A DNA stretch of 64,000 bases from Alnus glutinosa (taxonomy: Eukaryota > Streptophyta > Magnoliopsida > Fagales > Betulaceae): positions 8,870,501 through 8,934,500 of the forward strand of contig NC_084896.1 of the NCBI RefSeq assembly GCF_958979055.1, written 5' to 3'. A program made the position numbers and the translations under genes. Below are positions 10,640-23,502 of the stretch, in pieces. A model generated the notes under the pieces. It saw nothing but the letters and a program-made list of their open reading frames with translations, ran no database searches and had not been told where the DNA came from. Position 1 is the stretch's first letter; each line of letters opens with the position of its first letter.

Positions 10640-11290
10640 ATCTGTGTGCCATGAGAAATGGGGAGCAAAGGAAGGATCTTGCTCTAACTTTTGAATAACT
10701 TTCTTCAATTCAAGGTCTTCTTGTTGCTCTTTTTATTCTGATCAAGAGTAGCAGATGCTGAAACTGAAATGGCAAGGATATCTGAATGCTCCGAAATAAG
10801 TGACAAGGCATCTGTTACTAAGTTCTCTACTTCCTTCTTGTAAATGATCTCATAATCAAACCCTAGTAATTAGGTAACCCATTTTTGCTACTCCATTAAT
10901 GAAATTCTTTGCTCAAGAATGTACTTCAAGTTTCTATTATCAGTATGTATTTGGAAATGTTGCTGGATCAAATAGAGCCTCCATTTAGTCACTTCATGGA
11001 TGATAGCTAACATTTCCTTGTTGTAGATAGTCAAGCGTAAGTGTAGAGAAGACAAGGCCTTACTCGTAAAGGCAATAGGTTGACCTTCCTACATCAGTAT
11101 TGGCCCAATAGCCGATCTTGACGTATCATATTCAAGAGTAATTTTTTTTTTTTGAAATTTAGTAATGCAAGAATATGGTAGTTGTAGCAACCCGCCTGAG
11201 TCTTGCAAAGGCCTCATATGCAACATCATCATTCCATTGAAATATTGTATCTTTCTTCAATAAGGTTGTCAAGAGGTTGTTGATTGCTAA
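10640..11290 (-). pseudogene. Ty3/gypsy RT-RNase H remnant
   Basis: Read on the minus strand, this region encodes, with interruptions, the join between reverse transcriptase and RNase H of a gypsy element. Landmarks in order are a diverged FQWNDDVAYEAFARL, then GPILMQEGQPIAF, then an ISKAL-like SKALSS, then a TD(N)RNLKYILEQR segment (RNase H), then MEWQKWVTKLLGFDYEI and finally ADALS-like TDALSL. Stops and frame changes separate the pieces. No integrase or LTR belonging to it is visible nearby, so this is an isolated dead fragment. Confidence 0.75.
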
Positions 11291-11620
11291 GAGTGTGTTT
11301 GTGATTGCGTTAAAGAGTTTGAAAAGTAATTTTAGTACCTAAAAAGTTGTGCTAAACAGAAAGCTGGTATGTATGGAAAAAAAAAAAAAAATTAAAAGTA
11401 CTTATTTGACTTTTTTACTCTAAAAATGACCAAAAGTCACTTTTGAGAAAAGCTAAAAAATGAAACATTTTCTCTATTTCCTAACACAATCCTAATTCTA
11501 CTCTAAGAGACTGTTTGGAATTGCGTTGAAAAATAGAGCTTTTAAAGTCAGAAAGAGCTTTTGAGAAAAACCTCCATTTTTTTTTTTTAACTTTTTTGAA
11601 AAAAAGCTTGCATCAACCCC
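11291..11620. repeat. MITE-like repeats
   Basis: Two 'GTGTTTGTGATTGCGTT' / 'CTGTTTGGAATTGCGTTG' blocks occur at about 11294 and 11510. They resemble the termini of 'TGTTTGGGATTGCG' MITEs such as the one at 22790. The orientation suggests two adjoining fragments. No coding capacity. Confidence 0.35.
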
Positions 11621-11835
11621 AGTGCAACTCCATTCAACTTTATCTTTTTGTTTGAGGAGGATCTTTCACTCACCGGCCACATTATCTTACAATTATACCT
11701 TTCTAGTACAAAAAATTCTCTATAAATACTTTTTATTGAAAGACAGACAAATCAAGTCAATACATTCAAAAGTAATGCTATTGGACATTTCTTATTGTTG
11801 ACATTGACCTTCAACATCAAACTACTTAAAAATAT

Positions 11836-12262
11836 GGAGAAACTTAACTTAACCGGCCATATGAATTTTCATTACTTTTGTAATATCTCCCCCAAAGTTT
11901 AAAAACTCTTAATGTAGTGTATCGAAATTTAAAAATTTGCAATCTCACCACTCAATTAGGATTTTCTATCAAATCATAACGGAGGAGTGAGAAATTCCCA
12001 AAATATTCTCATTTTTTTTTGTAACAAAATTAATTGTAATTTAAGGGTAATTCTGTAATTTTATAAAGTTGACAAAGCTATAAAGGTCACCCTTTGACCA
12101 TCTCTTTTAACCCCAAATCCTAACGAGAGGAGTAAGATTGCAAAAAATTAAAAGCTCGATACACTAACTTGAAAGTTTGAACTTTGGGGAGGGGGGGGAG
12201 TGGAATTGAAAAAGTGATGAAAGTGATGGAAGTTTAGAGAAGTTACGTGAAGTTTTCCCCAT
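11836..12262. mobile_element. Foldback MITE, family F
   Basis: Left arm GGAGAAACTTAACTTAACC; right arm reverse-complemented GGGGAAAACTTCACGTAAC. Both arms carry CCCCAAAGTTTAAA-like inner blocks and TAGGATTTTCTATCA / CCCCAAATCCTAACGAG blocks. Same family as the three copies in the kinase introns. Contains a G8 run. Confidence 0.55.
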
Positions 12263-13335
12263 AAATATTTTTTCATTTTTGACCATATTACACATGACCT
12301 CATGAGGTTTCTTGTGTGAAGAGGGTTGCTTCTAAAGTGTTGCAATTCTGTAGGAAGCCAAAAGTATGAGTGGCCCTCGTGCTCAAATGAGAAACTAGAA
12401 AGGTTTTCACACGAGCCTTGCTTGACAGCTGCTCGAGTGAGATGTTATGGATGGCAGCCTAAAAGTTCACTCGATCCTCCTCGAGTGAGATTGCTGCTGA
12501 CTGCGGGACTATATGTTCGCTAGAGCGAGTTTGCAATTAGATTCATAAAGGCTAGTTTTATAATTTTCCTTTTAGGGCTACATCTCTAACTTCTATTTAA
12601 GTAGAATAAAGATGGTCTAGCCACCTAATTGTTGTTATTCTTCAATAACAAGAAACACTCTTGAGAGAGTTTTTCTCCTATTTCCTATAATTCTTAGAGT
12701 GCTTTAAAATGTATAAAAGAGTTACGAATTATAGTGTGTAGATTTAGCTTCTCACTAGCCCACTTTGCACCACATTTTCTCTCTTTTCTTCCATTATAAT
12801 TTCAATTTATTTTATATTTTAACAAAAAGTCTGAGATTATTATTTTTTTTTTTTTTGCAAGAAATGCATAAAAAGGTCAATGGCCGAAATAATGAAATTG
12901 TTGAGAAACCTAGTCCAGAGTCTATCAAAAGTAAAAGTTGATTTTGAGCTAAAGTTTTAAGAATTACTATAGAAGAATTATTCCAAGTCTCAAGGCGAGG
13001 ATGTGAGTGTGTCAAGGATTTAAAGATCAAAATAAATGAGTTGATAAAGGTTTCAATGAATGTATATCAAGTTGATTTATTGGCTAGCCATTCTTAGATC
13101 ATTCTTTGTGGACAACCTTGTGAAGACTTAGATCACATTTTCTTTCCCATGCCCCTTCTTAGATCACTTTGTCGAAAGGAAATATAAGGCTATGAAAATT
13201 AAAGGAAAATAGTAGAATAATAAAATAGAGACTAAGAATTTTACCTGGTTCGGTCTATGACCAACGTCAATAAGATAAAGTCTTAAAGCCTACATTTTGC
13301 TCTTATTCCCTGACTTTGTTACAATATAAAAGAAC
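12263..13335. other. Intergenic repeats, no gene recognised
   Basis: Holds CTCGAG-containing motifs (about 12430 and 12480) that resemble the R1 repeat. It also has a TTTTACCTGGTTCGG...GACC block near 13240 of the type found next to degraded LTR elements. No reading frame with family similarity was found. Confidence 0.4.
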
Positions 13336-13339
13336 GAGA

Positions 13340-15418
13340 GGCTGTTGGCAGCCTTAATTGTGGAGGAGATTACTCATGCATTGCACCAGATGGCACCTCT
13401 TAAAGCCCCGGGACCTGATGGCTTCCCTGCTGTTTTTTTCCAACAAAACTGGCCCTCTGTGTAGCAGGAGGTTTGTGATGCAATTTTCCATTTTTTTGAA
13501 ACTGGCTATTTGGATGCTTCTATTAATAAGACATACATAGCTTTCATACCCAAAAAAGTGGCCCCTATAAGTGTAGCTGATTTTCGTCCTATAAGTTTGT
13601 GTAATGTAATTTATAAGCTCATATCCAAAGTGTTGGCAAATAGACTTAAGATTGTATTGCCTAACATTATTTCCCCTATGCAAAGTGCTTTTATTCCTGG
13701 CAGATTAATCACTGATAATATTTTAGCTGCCTATGAGACTATGCACACTATGCAGACTCGCATGTGGAGTAAAACGGGCTTTATGGGTCTCAAGCTCGAT
13801 ATGAGTAAAGCTTACGACAGGGTGGAGTGGGGATTTTTGGAATCTGCTATGCTACGGATGGGTTTTGAGACAAAATGGGTGCAACTTATTATGGCATGTG
13901 TGAGATCAGCACATTATTCAGTTTTGGTGAATGGCAATCCAGTTGGAGATATTCGACCGTCCAGGGGTATATGCCAAGGTGACCCGATCTCTCCATATCT
14001 TTTCTTGATTTGTGCTGAGGTGTTGAGCACTTTACTTACTCAGGCAGAACAAAAGGGAATTATTACAGGGGTGCCGACTTCCCCCAAAGGTCCAAAAATC
14101 AGCCACCTTTTCTTTGCGGATGACAGCATCCTCTTTTGCAAATCTAACTCTGTGGAATGGCGACGGTTATTGAAAATCTTGGGAATTTATGAGGCAGGGT
14201 CGGGCCAAAAGCTAAATTTGGAGAAAACGGCTATTTTCTTTAGTCGGAATACTAGCCTATCTCGACGAGCTGAGATTCTAAATTTGTCCGGATTGACAGA
14301 AGCTCGAAGATTTGACACATATTTGGGATTACCGACATTGATTGGTAGGTCCAAAAACCAAGCATTCCAAAGCATCGAGGAGAGTTGGACAAAAGCTTAC
14401 GAACTGGAAAGTGAAATTCCTTTCACAAGCTGGAAAAGAAGTGCTTTTGAAGGCGGTGGTCCAAGCGGTACCAACTTATAGTATGAGTGTTTTCTTGCTG
14501 CCTACTACTCTTTGCAAAGATCTCAATAGATTGATGCAACAATTCTGGTGGAATCATATGGCTTCTACTTCTAGTATTCATTGGATGAGTTGGGAAAAGA
14601 TAGGGAGATCTAAACGTTGTGGAGGGCTTGGTTTTAGGGATCTTATTTGTTTTAACAAGGCTTTACTTGCAAAACAAGGATGGCGACTTCTCCAGAATCC
14701 ATCTTCTCTTGTGGGTAGAATTCTAAAAGCCAAGTATTTTCCAAGATCCTCTTTTTTGGAAGCTTCTATTGGTAATCATCCTTCCTATGCTTGGAGGAGT
14801 ATTCTCTCAGCTAGGGAGCTTTTGCAACAGGGTATTTTATGGAGGGTTGGAGATGGCACAAAGATTCAAATTTGGAGGGACAGGTGGCTACCTACCCCTA
14901 CTACATATAAGATCCAGTCTGTCCCTATTCCACAAATGGAGGATTCACGGGTGGCTATGCTCATTAATAGGGATACAAAGATGTGGGATATTTCCCTTTT
15001 ACATGCACTCTTTCGACCTGAGGAGGTGAAGGTAATAACAAATATGCCTATTAGCCCATTTTTACCATCTGATCGACCGATATGGCAAGGCACCAAGAAT
15101 GGAAGTTTTTCTGTACGAAGCGCTTATCACCTTGGGATGGAGTTACAAGATCAGTCAAGAGGGCAATCGTCCACAGTTGTTAAGGAGCCTGGGGTATGGA
15201 AGTCTTTATGGAATCTTAAAGTACCTAATGCTGTTAAAATTTTTATGTGGAGAAGTTTTAATAATATTTTACCTACAAAGCAAAACCTTCTCAAAAGGAG
15301 GATAGTTGATGATGGGAGTTGTCCATGGTTTCTTGGTGAGATGGAAACTATTTCTCATGCTTTATGGTATTGTATTGCAGCACAGGATGTGTGGAGTGTG
15401 GGTCAGTCTCCATTCTAG
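13340..15418 (+). pseudogene. LINE reverse transcriptase (broken)
   Basis: Encodes the RT that copies LINE RNA into DNA at the nicked target. Visible motifs in order: APGPDGF (about 13408), FRPISLCNVIYKLISKVLANRL (about 13580), QSAFIPGR, LDMSKAYDRVEW (catalytic Asp), GICQGDPISPYLF and FADDSILF (the catalytic FADD box, about 14110). After these come the plant LINE thumb/connection regions (YLGLP, WKVKFLSQAGKEVLLKAV) and a zf-RVT-like region (WKSLWNLKVPNAVKIFMWR). The frame shifts by one base near 14380, so 13510-14380 and 14381-15418 are in different frames. A TAG at 13462 and a TAG at 15416-15418 also interrupt it. It is non-functional as it stands. Confidence 0.88.
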
Positions 15419-16168
15419 AAATGTGCTTTCATTGATTTTACTTTCATGGAGATTTTTATGGAGTGTTGTAGCCGCTTTGAAGTTGAGCAAATGGCTATCT
15501 TTGCTGTCCTTGCCAGAAGAATTTGGTTTAGAAGAAATGGAATGTTGTTTGAAGGTAAAAATGAACATCCAAACCAGATTTACCGAGAAGTGGTGACAAC
15601 GGCTGCTGATTTTATTGATAATAATAGACGGGAAGAATTTGCGGTTGAACCTGTAGTTTCTAATACGGGCTCCTGGACTCATCCACCTTCAGGTATTGTT
15701 AAAATTAATTTTGATGCTGCTTTAAATCAAGAGAAAGGAATGGTGGGGATTGGTGTGGTGGCGAGGGACTCAATGGGCTTCCTATTGGGTGCTAAATGTT
15801 TTTCTATCCATATATTCACTGATCCTCATACAGCAGAAATGCTGGCAACAACATATGCAGTATCTTTTAGTAAGGAGGTAGGTTTTTTTGAAGTGATTTT
15901 TGAAGGCGATGCACTGAATGTTATTAAGGAGGTGAATTCTAATCCACCTTTTCTTTCGAGCATTGGTCATTTGGTTGAAGGCATTCGAAATGAGGTGGGT
16001 TTTTTCAGAACATATTCTTTTGTCCATGTAGCTAGAGGTCTCAATGAAGCTGCTCATATTTTGGCTAAGACTGCGATTACTAATGTTGTTGATGATGTTT
16101 GGTTAGAAGAAATTCCTCCTTGTATTTTGGAGACTATTACTAGGGACTTTCAAGTCCTTAGATCCTAA
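15419..16168 (+). pseudogene. LINE RNase H domain
   Basis: Continues in the same frame as the preceding RT segment after the TAG at 15416. It reads FAVLARRIWFRRNGMLFEG, then a plant LINE RNase H: VKINFDAAL (first Asp), IGVVARDSMG, AEMLATTYA (Glu), EGDALNVI (Asp), and HVARGLNEAAHILAK near the end. This 'RVT_3' RNase H is common in plant L1 elements. The 3' UTR is short (about 60 bases) before the poly(A). Residues of the active site appear intact; the defect is that it is cut off from the RT by the nonsense codon. Confidence 0.85.
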
Positions 16169-16249
16169 TTTTGTTGTAATGTTGGGATCAATTTTTATTC
16201 TATCTATGAAGAAGTCGAGCTTTATGTTCAAAAAAAAAAAAAAAAAAAA

Positions 16250-16745
16250 GACTCATCTTTGTAGGAGAATTGATTCAGACAAGTATGGTGATCAAATCAA
16301 CAAATCTGACTATAGGAGATTATAATCAAATCTTTGAAATCAAATTTCATTGTATATTCTTAACATTTGACACAATCTTTGCTTCAAATGTATTATTTAG
16401 TGCTCTCAATGATCGTGGCAAGAGATTATTCATACGATGTCTCATAGGATGTCAGATAGGTTTAAGGATAACTCCTTTCAAAGTTCGGTTGTAAATGGAT
16501 GTTCACTGCTTTTGTGTATTCAATTTGGGAGGAACATGGAGGAAGTCCCTTAATGTATTGCTGACATTGTAACTGTTGAACAATATTATCTTGGTTGTCC
16601 ACATTTTTCAAAGGAATGCATGATTGGATTCCAAAAAAAACCTTTTGGTGTAGTAATTGCTCTTACAAATGAGTCTCTAAAAGTAATAAGTATCTTTTAA
16701 ACTATTAAAAAAGTATTATTGAAAAAATACATATTCTTCGCATGT
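16250..16745. other. Spacer between LINE and BBE duplication
   Basis: AT-rich, no gene recognised. It ends where similarity to the second BBE copy begins (about 16746). Confidence 0.4.
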
Positions 16746-16897
16746 TAAGAAAAACATGTCGCTTTTAAAGATTGATTTCTATTTTGTACGAATTTTTTAT
16801 GTCCTGATTGGTTTTATTGTTCCAAAAGATCATTAATTCAACAAACGTTAAAGCTAATAAAACATTACAAACTTAGTCATTTATATCTTCAAACAAA

Positions 16898-16899
16898 CA

Positions 16900-16924
<25 letters not shown>
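16898..16924. repeat. (GA)n microsatellite
   Basis: About 13 GA repeats just beyond the 3' end of the BBE-like gene. Shorter in copy B (about 47086), where a CA/A-rich stretch follows. Confidence 0.85.
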
Positions 16925-16930
<6 letters not shown>

Positions 16931-16986
16931 CACAAAAAAGAAGAAGCATGAGACAGAAACAGAGAGGTGTGTTGTAGTGAAGACTT

Positions 16987-18693
<1,707 letters not shown>

Positions 18694-18702
18694 TTATATA
18701 TA
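18694..18702 (-). promoter_or_regulatory. Candidate TATA box of BBE-like gene A
   Basis: TATATATAA on the minus strand, 100 bp upstream of the chosen ATG, giving a plausible 5' UTR of about 70 bases. A second, weaker TATA-like ATAAATAA lies closer, at about 18632. In copy B the equivalent position reads TATATGTAA. Confidence 0.45.
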
Positions 18703-18849
18703 GGATCATATTTTGTGTTGTGATTTAAACTAAAACAATGTAAAAATAACATTTCGTTCGAACTGGGTGGGAGAATTTCTTTCTGCCGATCTATAAAAAT
18801 GTTAGGGTCGTCCATTTACGGGTAAGAAACACATATTTTTCTTAGGAAA

Positions 18850-19180
18850 AAATACACATACTCTTTTCCAATTTTTTTACTTTTTATTTATTTATTTTTT
18901 TAAAATAACTTTTTGAAGTTTTATTTATTTATAAAAAAATTTATTTAGATTTTTTTTTTTATTTTTATTTTTTTTAATAAGAGTAACACGTATCACCATA
19001 TTATTAATGCTGATGTCATGCTTAATAGAATGTCAAAATCTTTAACGGAATTTGACTGTAGGAGCGATTTGTAAATTAGGCCAACCGCATGGATTTTTAA
19101 ATTAATTTGATACGGTAGAGAGTGATTTGTAATTTAGGCTAACTACAGAAATTAATAGTACAATTTTTCTCATATATTTT
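18850..19180. repeat. AT-rich insertion specific to copy A upstream region
   Basis: Not matched in copy B. It contains two similar short blocks (GCGATTTGTAAATTAGGCCAACCGC and GTGATTTGTAATTTAGGCTAAC) characteristic of a common plant dispersed repeat. Long T runs flank it. No gene. Confidence 0.35.
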
Positions 19181-19754
19181 TCAGTTCGGGCCACTCCTTG
19201 AATATTCATTTTTCTCATTTTTATTTTTTCAAAAATGTTTTATTTTTTTCAATCTAAAAAAAAAAAAAAAATCTTTTTTTTTTTTTTCTCAATTTTTTTA
19301 AATATTTTTTTTTTTTGAGTTTGCTGTTTTTTTTTTTTATTTTTTTTTTTTTTTTATTTTTCTAATTTATAAAGATATAATTTTCTTATTACAATTTTTT
19401 TAGGGTTATTTTTAAATTTTTGTTGATTTTAGAGGGGCATTGACATTTTTTTAGTAGATTAGGGGGAACATTGACACAATTAGTAGTTTGGTGAGTACAT
19501 TGACAATATAGTGGTAGTTTGAGAGAGGTATGTGTACTTTTTTTTTTTTTTTTTTAATTGCAACAATAAAGTTGGAATAGTAAATGCATTTTTAATAAAA
19601 TTTCTTCCAATTTTGTTTTTGCAATTAAAAAGAAGTGTGTGCTTCTCATATATAAAAGGACAATAATATTTGTACACACACATTATATACACACTCACAA
19701 TGAGTGTGTGACCCATGCATGTGGGATTGTGTGTGCAAATAACACAACTCTATA

Positions 19755-19920
19755 TAAAAAGTAGTAATGTTTCTTGTATACAAAGTGTACACCGACAGAT
19801 TTCTTTTTTTTTTTTTTCTTTTTTTTTTTTAATTTTATAAAAAGAAAATGAAAACCATTTGCATTTGTGTACAAAGTGCGTATACTTTGTGTCCAAGAAA
19901 TATTACTCTATAAAAAGACG
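19755..19920. mobile_element. MITE, AGTAATGTTTCTT family
   Basis: Left end AGTAATGTTTCTTGTATAC; right end reverse-complemented AGAGTAATATTTCTTGGACAC. The interior is T-rich. Related hairpins are at 20150-20245 and 50318-50410. Confidence 0.5.
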
Positions 19921-20115
19921 CATGATATTTGTATAGACTAAATTTATAGAAAATTATGTCCTTTTTTCAACTGCATATGGGGGTTGAGTGGTTGAAATCT
20001 GTTTCAATTAAGAGAAGAGATAATCAAGAATACAAATTGTATTTGAGATAAACATTACAATATACAGACGGTTTCTCAACTTCTTTTTTCTTAATTAAGT
20101 ACTTTTACAAAGTGT
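19905..20115 (+). repeat. Direct repeat unit 1 (about 205 bp)
   Basis: Runs from ATAAAAAGACGCATGATAT through GGGGGTTGAGTGGTTGAAAT to CAGACGGTTTCTCAAC. Repeated in direct orientation at 20362-20570. Copy B has only a single corresponding segment (50545-50625), so the doubling is specific to copy A. No coding capacity. Confidence 0.75.
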
Positions 20116-20149
20116 GTGGAATTGTACATGCATAAAGTGTATTTGAGAA

Positions 20150-20245
20150 GAGTAATGTTTTTTTTACACATTTTATACACAAAATGTCATGTAAGACTTT
20201 GTGTACAAAGTGTGTAAAATGTGTGGAAGAAACATTACTCTGAGT
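20150..20245. mobile_element. Hairpin MITE, AGTAATGTTT family
   Basis: Nearly a perfect palindrome: GAGTAATGTTTTTTTTACAC against GAGTAATGTTTCTTCCACAC (right arm reversed), with a small loop at CATGTAAGAC. A related copy sits at the equivalent place in duplication copy B (50318-50410), so this insertion predates the duplication. Confidence 0.65.
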
Positions 20246-20361
20246 TGCACATGAAAATAGTATATGGAAGAAGGATATATATTAAGTGAGAAAAAAAAAA
20301 TGAAGATTATTTACATGTTAGCTTTGTTATATGAAGTGTATATATTTGTTGTGCTGGAAAC

Positions 20362-20570
20362 ATTGATCAATAAAAAGATACATGGCATTTTTATAGACTA
20401 AATTTAAGGAAAATTCTGTCCTTTTTTTGACCCCATATATTTGGGGGTTGAGTGGTTGAAATCTGTTTCAAGAGAAGAGATGATCAAGAATACAAATTGT
20501 AGTTGAGATAAACATTTACTATTTACAGACGGTTTCTCAACTTCTTTTTTCCTAATTAAGTATTTTGAGA
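20362..20570 (+). repeat. Direct repeat unit 2 (about 205 bp)
   Basis: Second unit of the direct repeat described at 19905-20115. The two units differ by scattered substitutions and a few small indels. The 250 bp between them includes the hairpin MITE. Confidence 0.75.
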
Positions 20571-20620
20571 TCTTGACTGGGTCATGAGAAATGTTAGATA
20601 CAATTTTTTTTTTTTTTTTT

Positions 20621-21140
20621 TTTTTTTTGATGACATTCATCAAACAAAGTGGACGTGACATTCTCAATTAATTTTTAAATTAATTATTGTTAAAAAAAAA
20701 AATTATCAATGGTTAATTTGGAGTGTTACTTTAATATTATTGGACAATTATAAGATAAAAATATAATTTTTACTGCCCATAAAATTACCCAAAATCCTCA
20801 AAACCCTGGATAGCTTATGAAAGCAAATCTCGTTAAGTAATAAAACATGTTTAACAAAGTGAAAAAAATTAAAAAATTAAAAAATTAAAAATTAAAAAAA
20901 AAAAAGAGGAGAATTTCTCCACATGGTGTTGCAACTGCTCCATGTGATTGTGAAAACCAAGAACTTAAATTAAACAAGAGCTGGAAAGATGAAGAAGAAA
21001 AAAATATATATATTAAAAATCGAAAAAGAGAAGCAAATGAACTACCCCTGTCCTTACCTGGTTATGCCATTCCTATTTATCTTCATTGAAATTCCTACCT
21101 TTTTTCCAAGCAGCCAAACAAGAATAGACAAAAGTGCATC
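20621..21140. other. AT-rich spacer
   Basis: Poly-T (20608-20629), poly-A and (AAATT)-like runs. No gene or recognisable element. Confidence 0.4.
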
Positions 21141-21147
21141 GTTAATT

Positions 21148-21305
21148 TTTTTGAAATGCTATTTTTCCATCTTCCATCCATCTCTTATTTATCTTCATCT
21201 ATATATATATTTTCAAATCTAACATGTGTATGTATCTTACAAATCTAATGGTATATTTAAAAAGAGATAGATGAGAGATAGATGGAAAATGAAAGAGTAA
21301 CATAT
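21148..21305. mobile_element. MITE with inverted arms
   Basis: Left arm TGCTATTTTTCCATCTTCCA; right arm reverse-complemented ACTCTTTCATTTTCCATCTA. Both arms continue with TCTCTTATTTATC / TCTCATCTATC. The (AT)n loop is at 21200. Non-coding. Confidence 0.5.
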
Positions 21306-21489
21306 CTCTTAATTTTATTTTAATTATTTTAATTTTTTTTGTTTGTTTGTTTTTGTTTGTTTGTTTTTTTTTGCAATCTCACGAAAGTTCTACAAGTAAC
21401 CTTCTAATAGTTCAAGAAGAAATGACTAAAAAGATTAACAAAAAAAAAAGATGTATGGGGAAATTCAGCAAACTATTTAAGCTTTCTAT

Positions 21490-21517
21490 AGTATTTACGC
21501 TCCATTTGATTTGATGT

Positions 21518-21550
<33 letters not shown>

Positions 21551-21965
21551 CTATCAAAATCAATTTTCTTTTTCAATGTAAAATATGTTTTTGCGTTCGA
21601 CTTATAGGAAAAATTAGCGAAGAGGGACAATGGTTGGCGACCTCCAACAGAAACTAAAAACAGCCAGCAACTTACACGAACTCCGATGGAAGGGGCTGGC
21701 AACCGAAGGAGGATTCGTGTGAGCTCTAGTGACAAGCAACGGATTCTAGAGAACTCTGACAGTGGCCGGCAACATAATCTGGAGAACTTTGAAAAATAGT
21801 TCACGGTTTTTTAATAAAGGGAAACCATTTTATGGATATTAGAGGAGGTTTTCATGGTCAATCGAAAAATGTTTTTGGTTTGACCACGATTTTCGGCCAT
21901 ATCAAACACGGAAAAATAGAGAAAACGTTTTCTGTAAAACATTTTACGTTGAAAATAAGAAAATC
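21490..21965. mobile_element. MULE-like MITE
   Basis: Inverted arms: TTTCTTTTTCAATGTAAAAT at about 21565 and, reverse-complemented from about 21955, TTATTTTCAACGTAAAATG. Next to the right arm is the run GTGTTTGATATGGCCGAAAA (minus), a motif common in plant Mutator-type non-autonomous elements. A 31 bp poly-T (about 21521-21551) lies near the left end. A 130-residue minus-strand frame crosses it but shows no family similarity. Confidence 0.45.
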
Positions 21966-22321
21966 TTAATTAATGAACCATGCAATAGAACTTTCAAGTT
22001 TGAGCTTCCTAATTGGGAAAAAAATAAATCTAGATTTAATTACACTAGCATTGTATAGTTTTTTTCCAAGAAAAAAAGGAAAGAAAAGAAAAAAGTACAT
22101 GCTATCATAATATTAGGAATTTGGTTCATCCCAATTAAATTAATGACCAAATCGAGTTCCCTATCAAGTAATATATGCATGTAAGGAAACTTTTTCTCTT
22201 TAGGGTGATGCTGAAACTCTAGAAGAGAAAGACTTTGTTTTCTCATCCTTTCTTTGGATTCAGAAGGATCTATTAGTTATCGGTTGTGATTCATTTTCAA
22301 TGGGATTCGATTAATTCTAAT

Positions 22322-23492
22322 TAAGCATGTAATCAAGCCAAATCGAGTCGAGTTTTAAGGTTTGAAGATTGGCTCGTTTATGAGTCGAGCCTAAATAGTC
22401 GAGCTCAAATTTGAGCTGAGCTATAAAATGCGTGTTCAAGCTCAGCTCATTTAAAACTCGGGGGAGCTCGAGGTCAAGGTCGAGCTCGTTGAGTATGAAA
22501 TTCAAGCTAAGTCGAGCCGGGTTACTCGACAAGCTCAGCTCAACTAGACCTCAAGATAGGCTATTAAATTTTTTAATGTGTGATCAAAGCGGAGTTCAAG
22601 TCCGAGTTTGTAAACAACCTTCATACTAACTATTAATAACTTAATATGATAGTTTAACATACTAAATACTACTATCAAAGTATTATAATTAATATGTAAT
22701 ACATTATTTACTTAGCTAGTATACTATATGCTTATATATATATATAAAAAAAAATATCGAGTAACATACAGTTAATTACATTTACTTTGGGTGCGTTTGG
22801 GATTGCGATTTCGTAGACAATAAGTGCGATTTTAAACCAAATCGCAGAACATAGATTGTTTGGGAACTGCGTTTTAAAAAATTGAGATTTGAAAACGCAG
22901 AAAATCTGCTTTTTCAAATCGCAGATAAGATGGTGCTTTTTTGAAAACGCAGAATTTTAAAGGTAAATTCGCGATTTTAAAGACTAAACTAGGATTTTGC
23001 CAAACGCTTAACTACGTTTTTAAAAATCACTTTTTTCAAATCGCACATTTTAAAATCGTTATTTTATATCACACTTTTTGAAATCGCAAACTCAAACGAA
23101 CCCTTAGTATATGTTAATAAACTAGATAATATGTTAGTTTATGAACTAACTAGTTAGTATGTTAACTAATACACACACATATAAATATTAAGTAACATAT
23201 ATAACATATATTACTTAATTACTAATATACATGCTTAAATTTATATAACTCATTTTAGTAATATATAAGAGATATGAACGAGTTAACGAGCCGGACGAGC
23301 GATCCGGTCGAGCTTTAAACGAGCTGAGCTCGCGAGCCCCTATCGAGTTTTGTCGAGCGAGTCGAGTATGTATAACTTACTAATCGACCGGGTTTCTACA
23401 GTAATGAACGAGTTTCTACGGTATTGAACTCGAGTTTGGATCAGACTAAACCGAGCGGGTTGTCGAACAGACTGGTTTATTTACATCCCTAA
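22322..23492. mobile_element. hAT-like non-autonomous element (CGAGC-rich) with nested MITE
   Basis: The right end, reversed, is TAGGGATGTAAATAAACCAG. The left end is AGCATGTAATCAAGCCAAA, which is similar after the first bases. Both subterminal regions are packed with GAGCTCGAG/GTCGAGC words (22340-22560 and 23275-23460), the classic architecture of plant hAT MITEs of the TAGGGATGTAAAT type. The middle contains a second element at 22790-23108. Non-coding. Confidence 0.6.
22790..23108. mobile_element. Nested MITE, GGGTGCGTTTGGG termini
   Basis: Left end GGGTGCGTTTGGGATTGCGA; right end reversed GGGTTCGTTTGAGTTTGCGA. Repeated AAATCGCA and GAAAACGCAG words run through the interior. A degraded copy lies in kinase intron 2 (4140-4390). 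Inserted in the CGAGC-rich element around it. Confidence 0.65.
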
Positions 23493-23502
23493 TTTTAAAT
23501 GT

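Larger units (their letters stand above)
13338..16249 (+). mobile_element. 5'-truncated L1-type LINE
   Basis: Non-LTR retrotransposon in sense orientation. The visible sequence begins just upstream of the RT domain (EEITHALHQM, APGPDGF), so the endonuclease and ORF1 parts are missing. Truncation at the 5' side is the usual outcome of target-primed reverse transcription. The element ends in a 20-base poly(A) at 16230-16249. Decay is modest: a stop at 13462, one frame change near 14380 and one in-frame TAG at 15416. I could not identify target-site duplications on either side. Confidence 0.9.
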
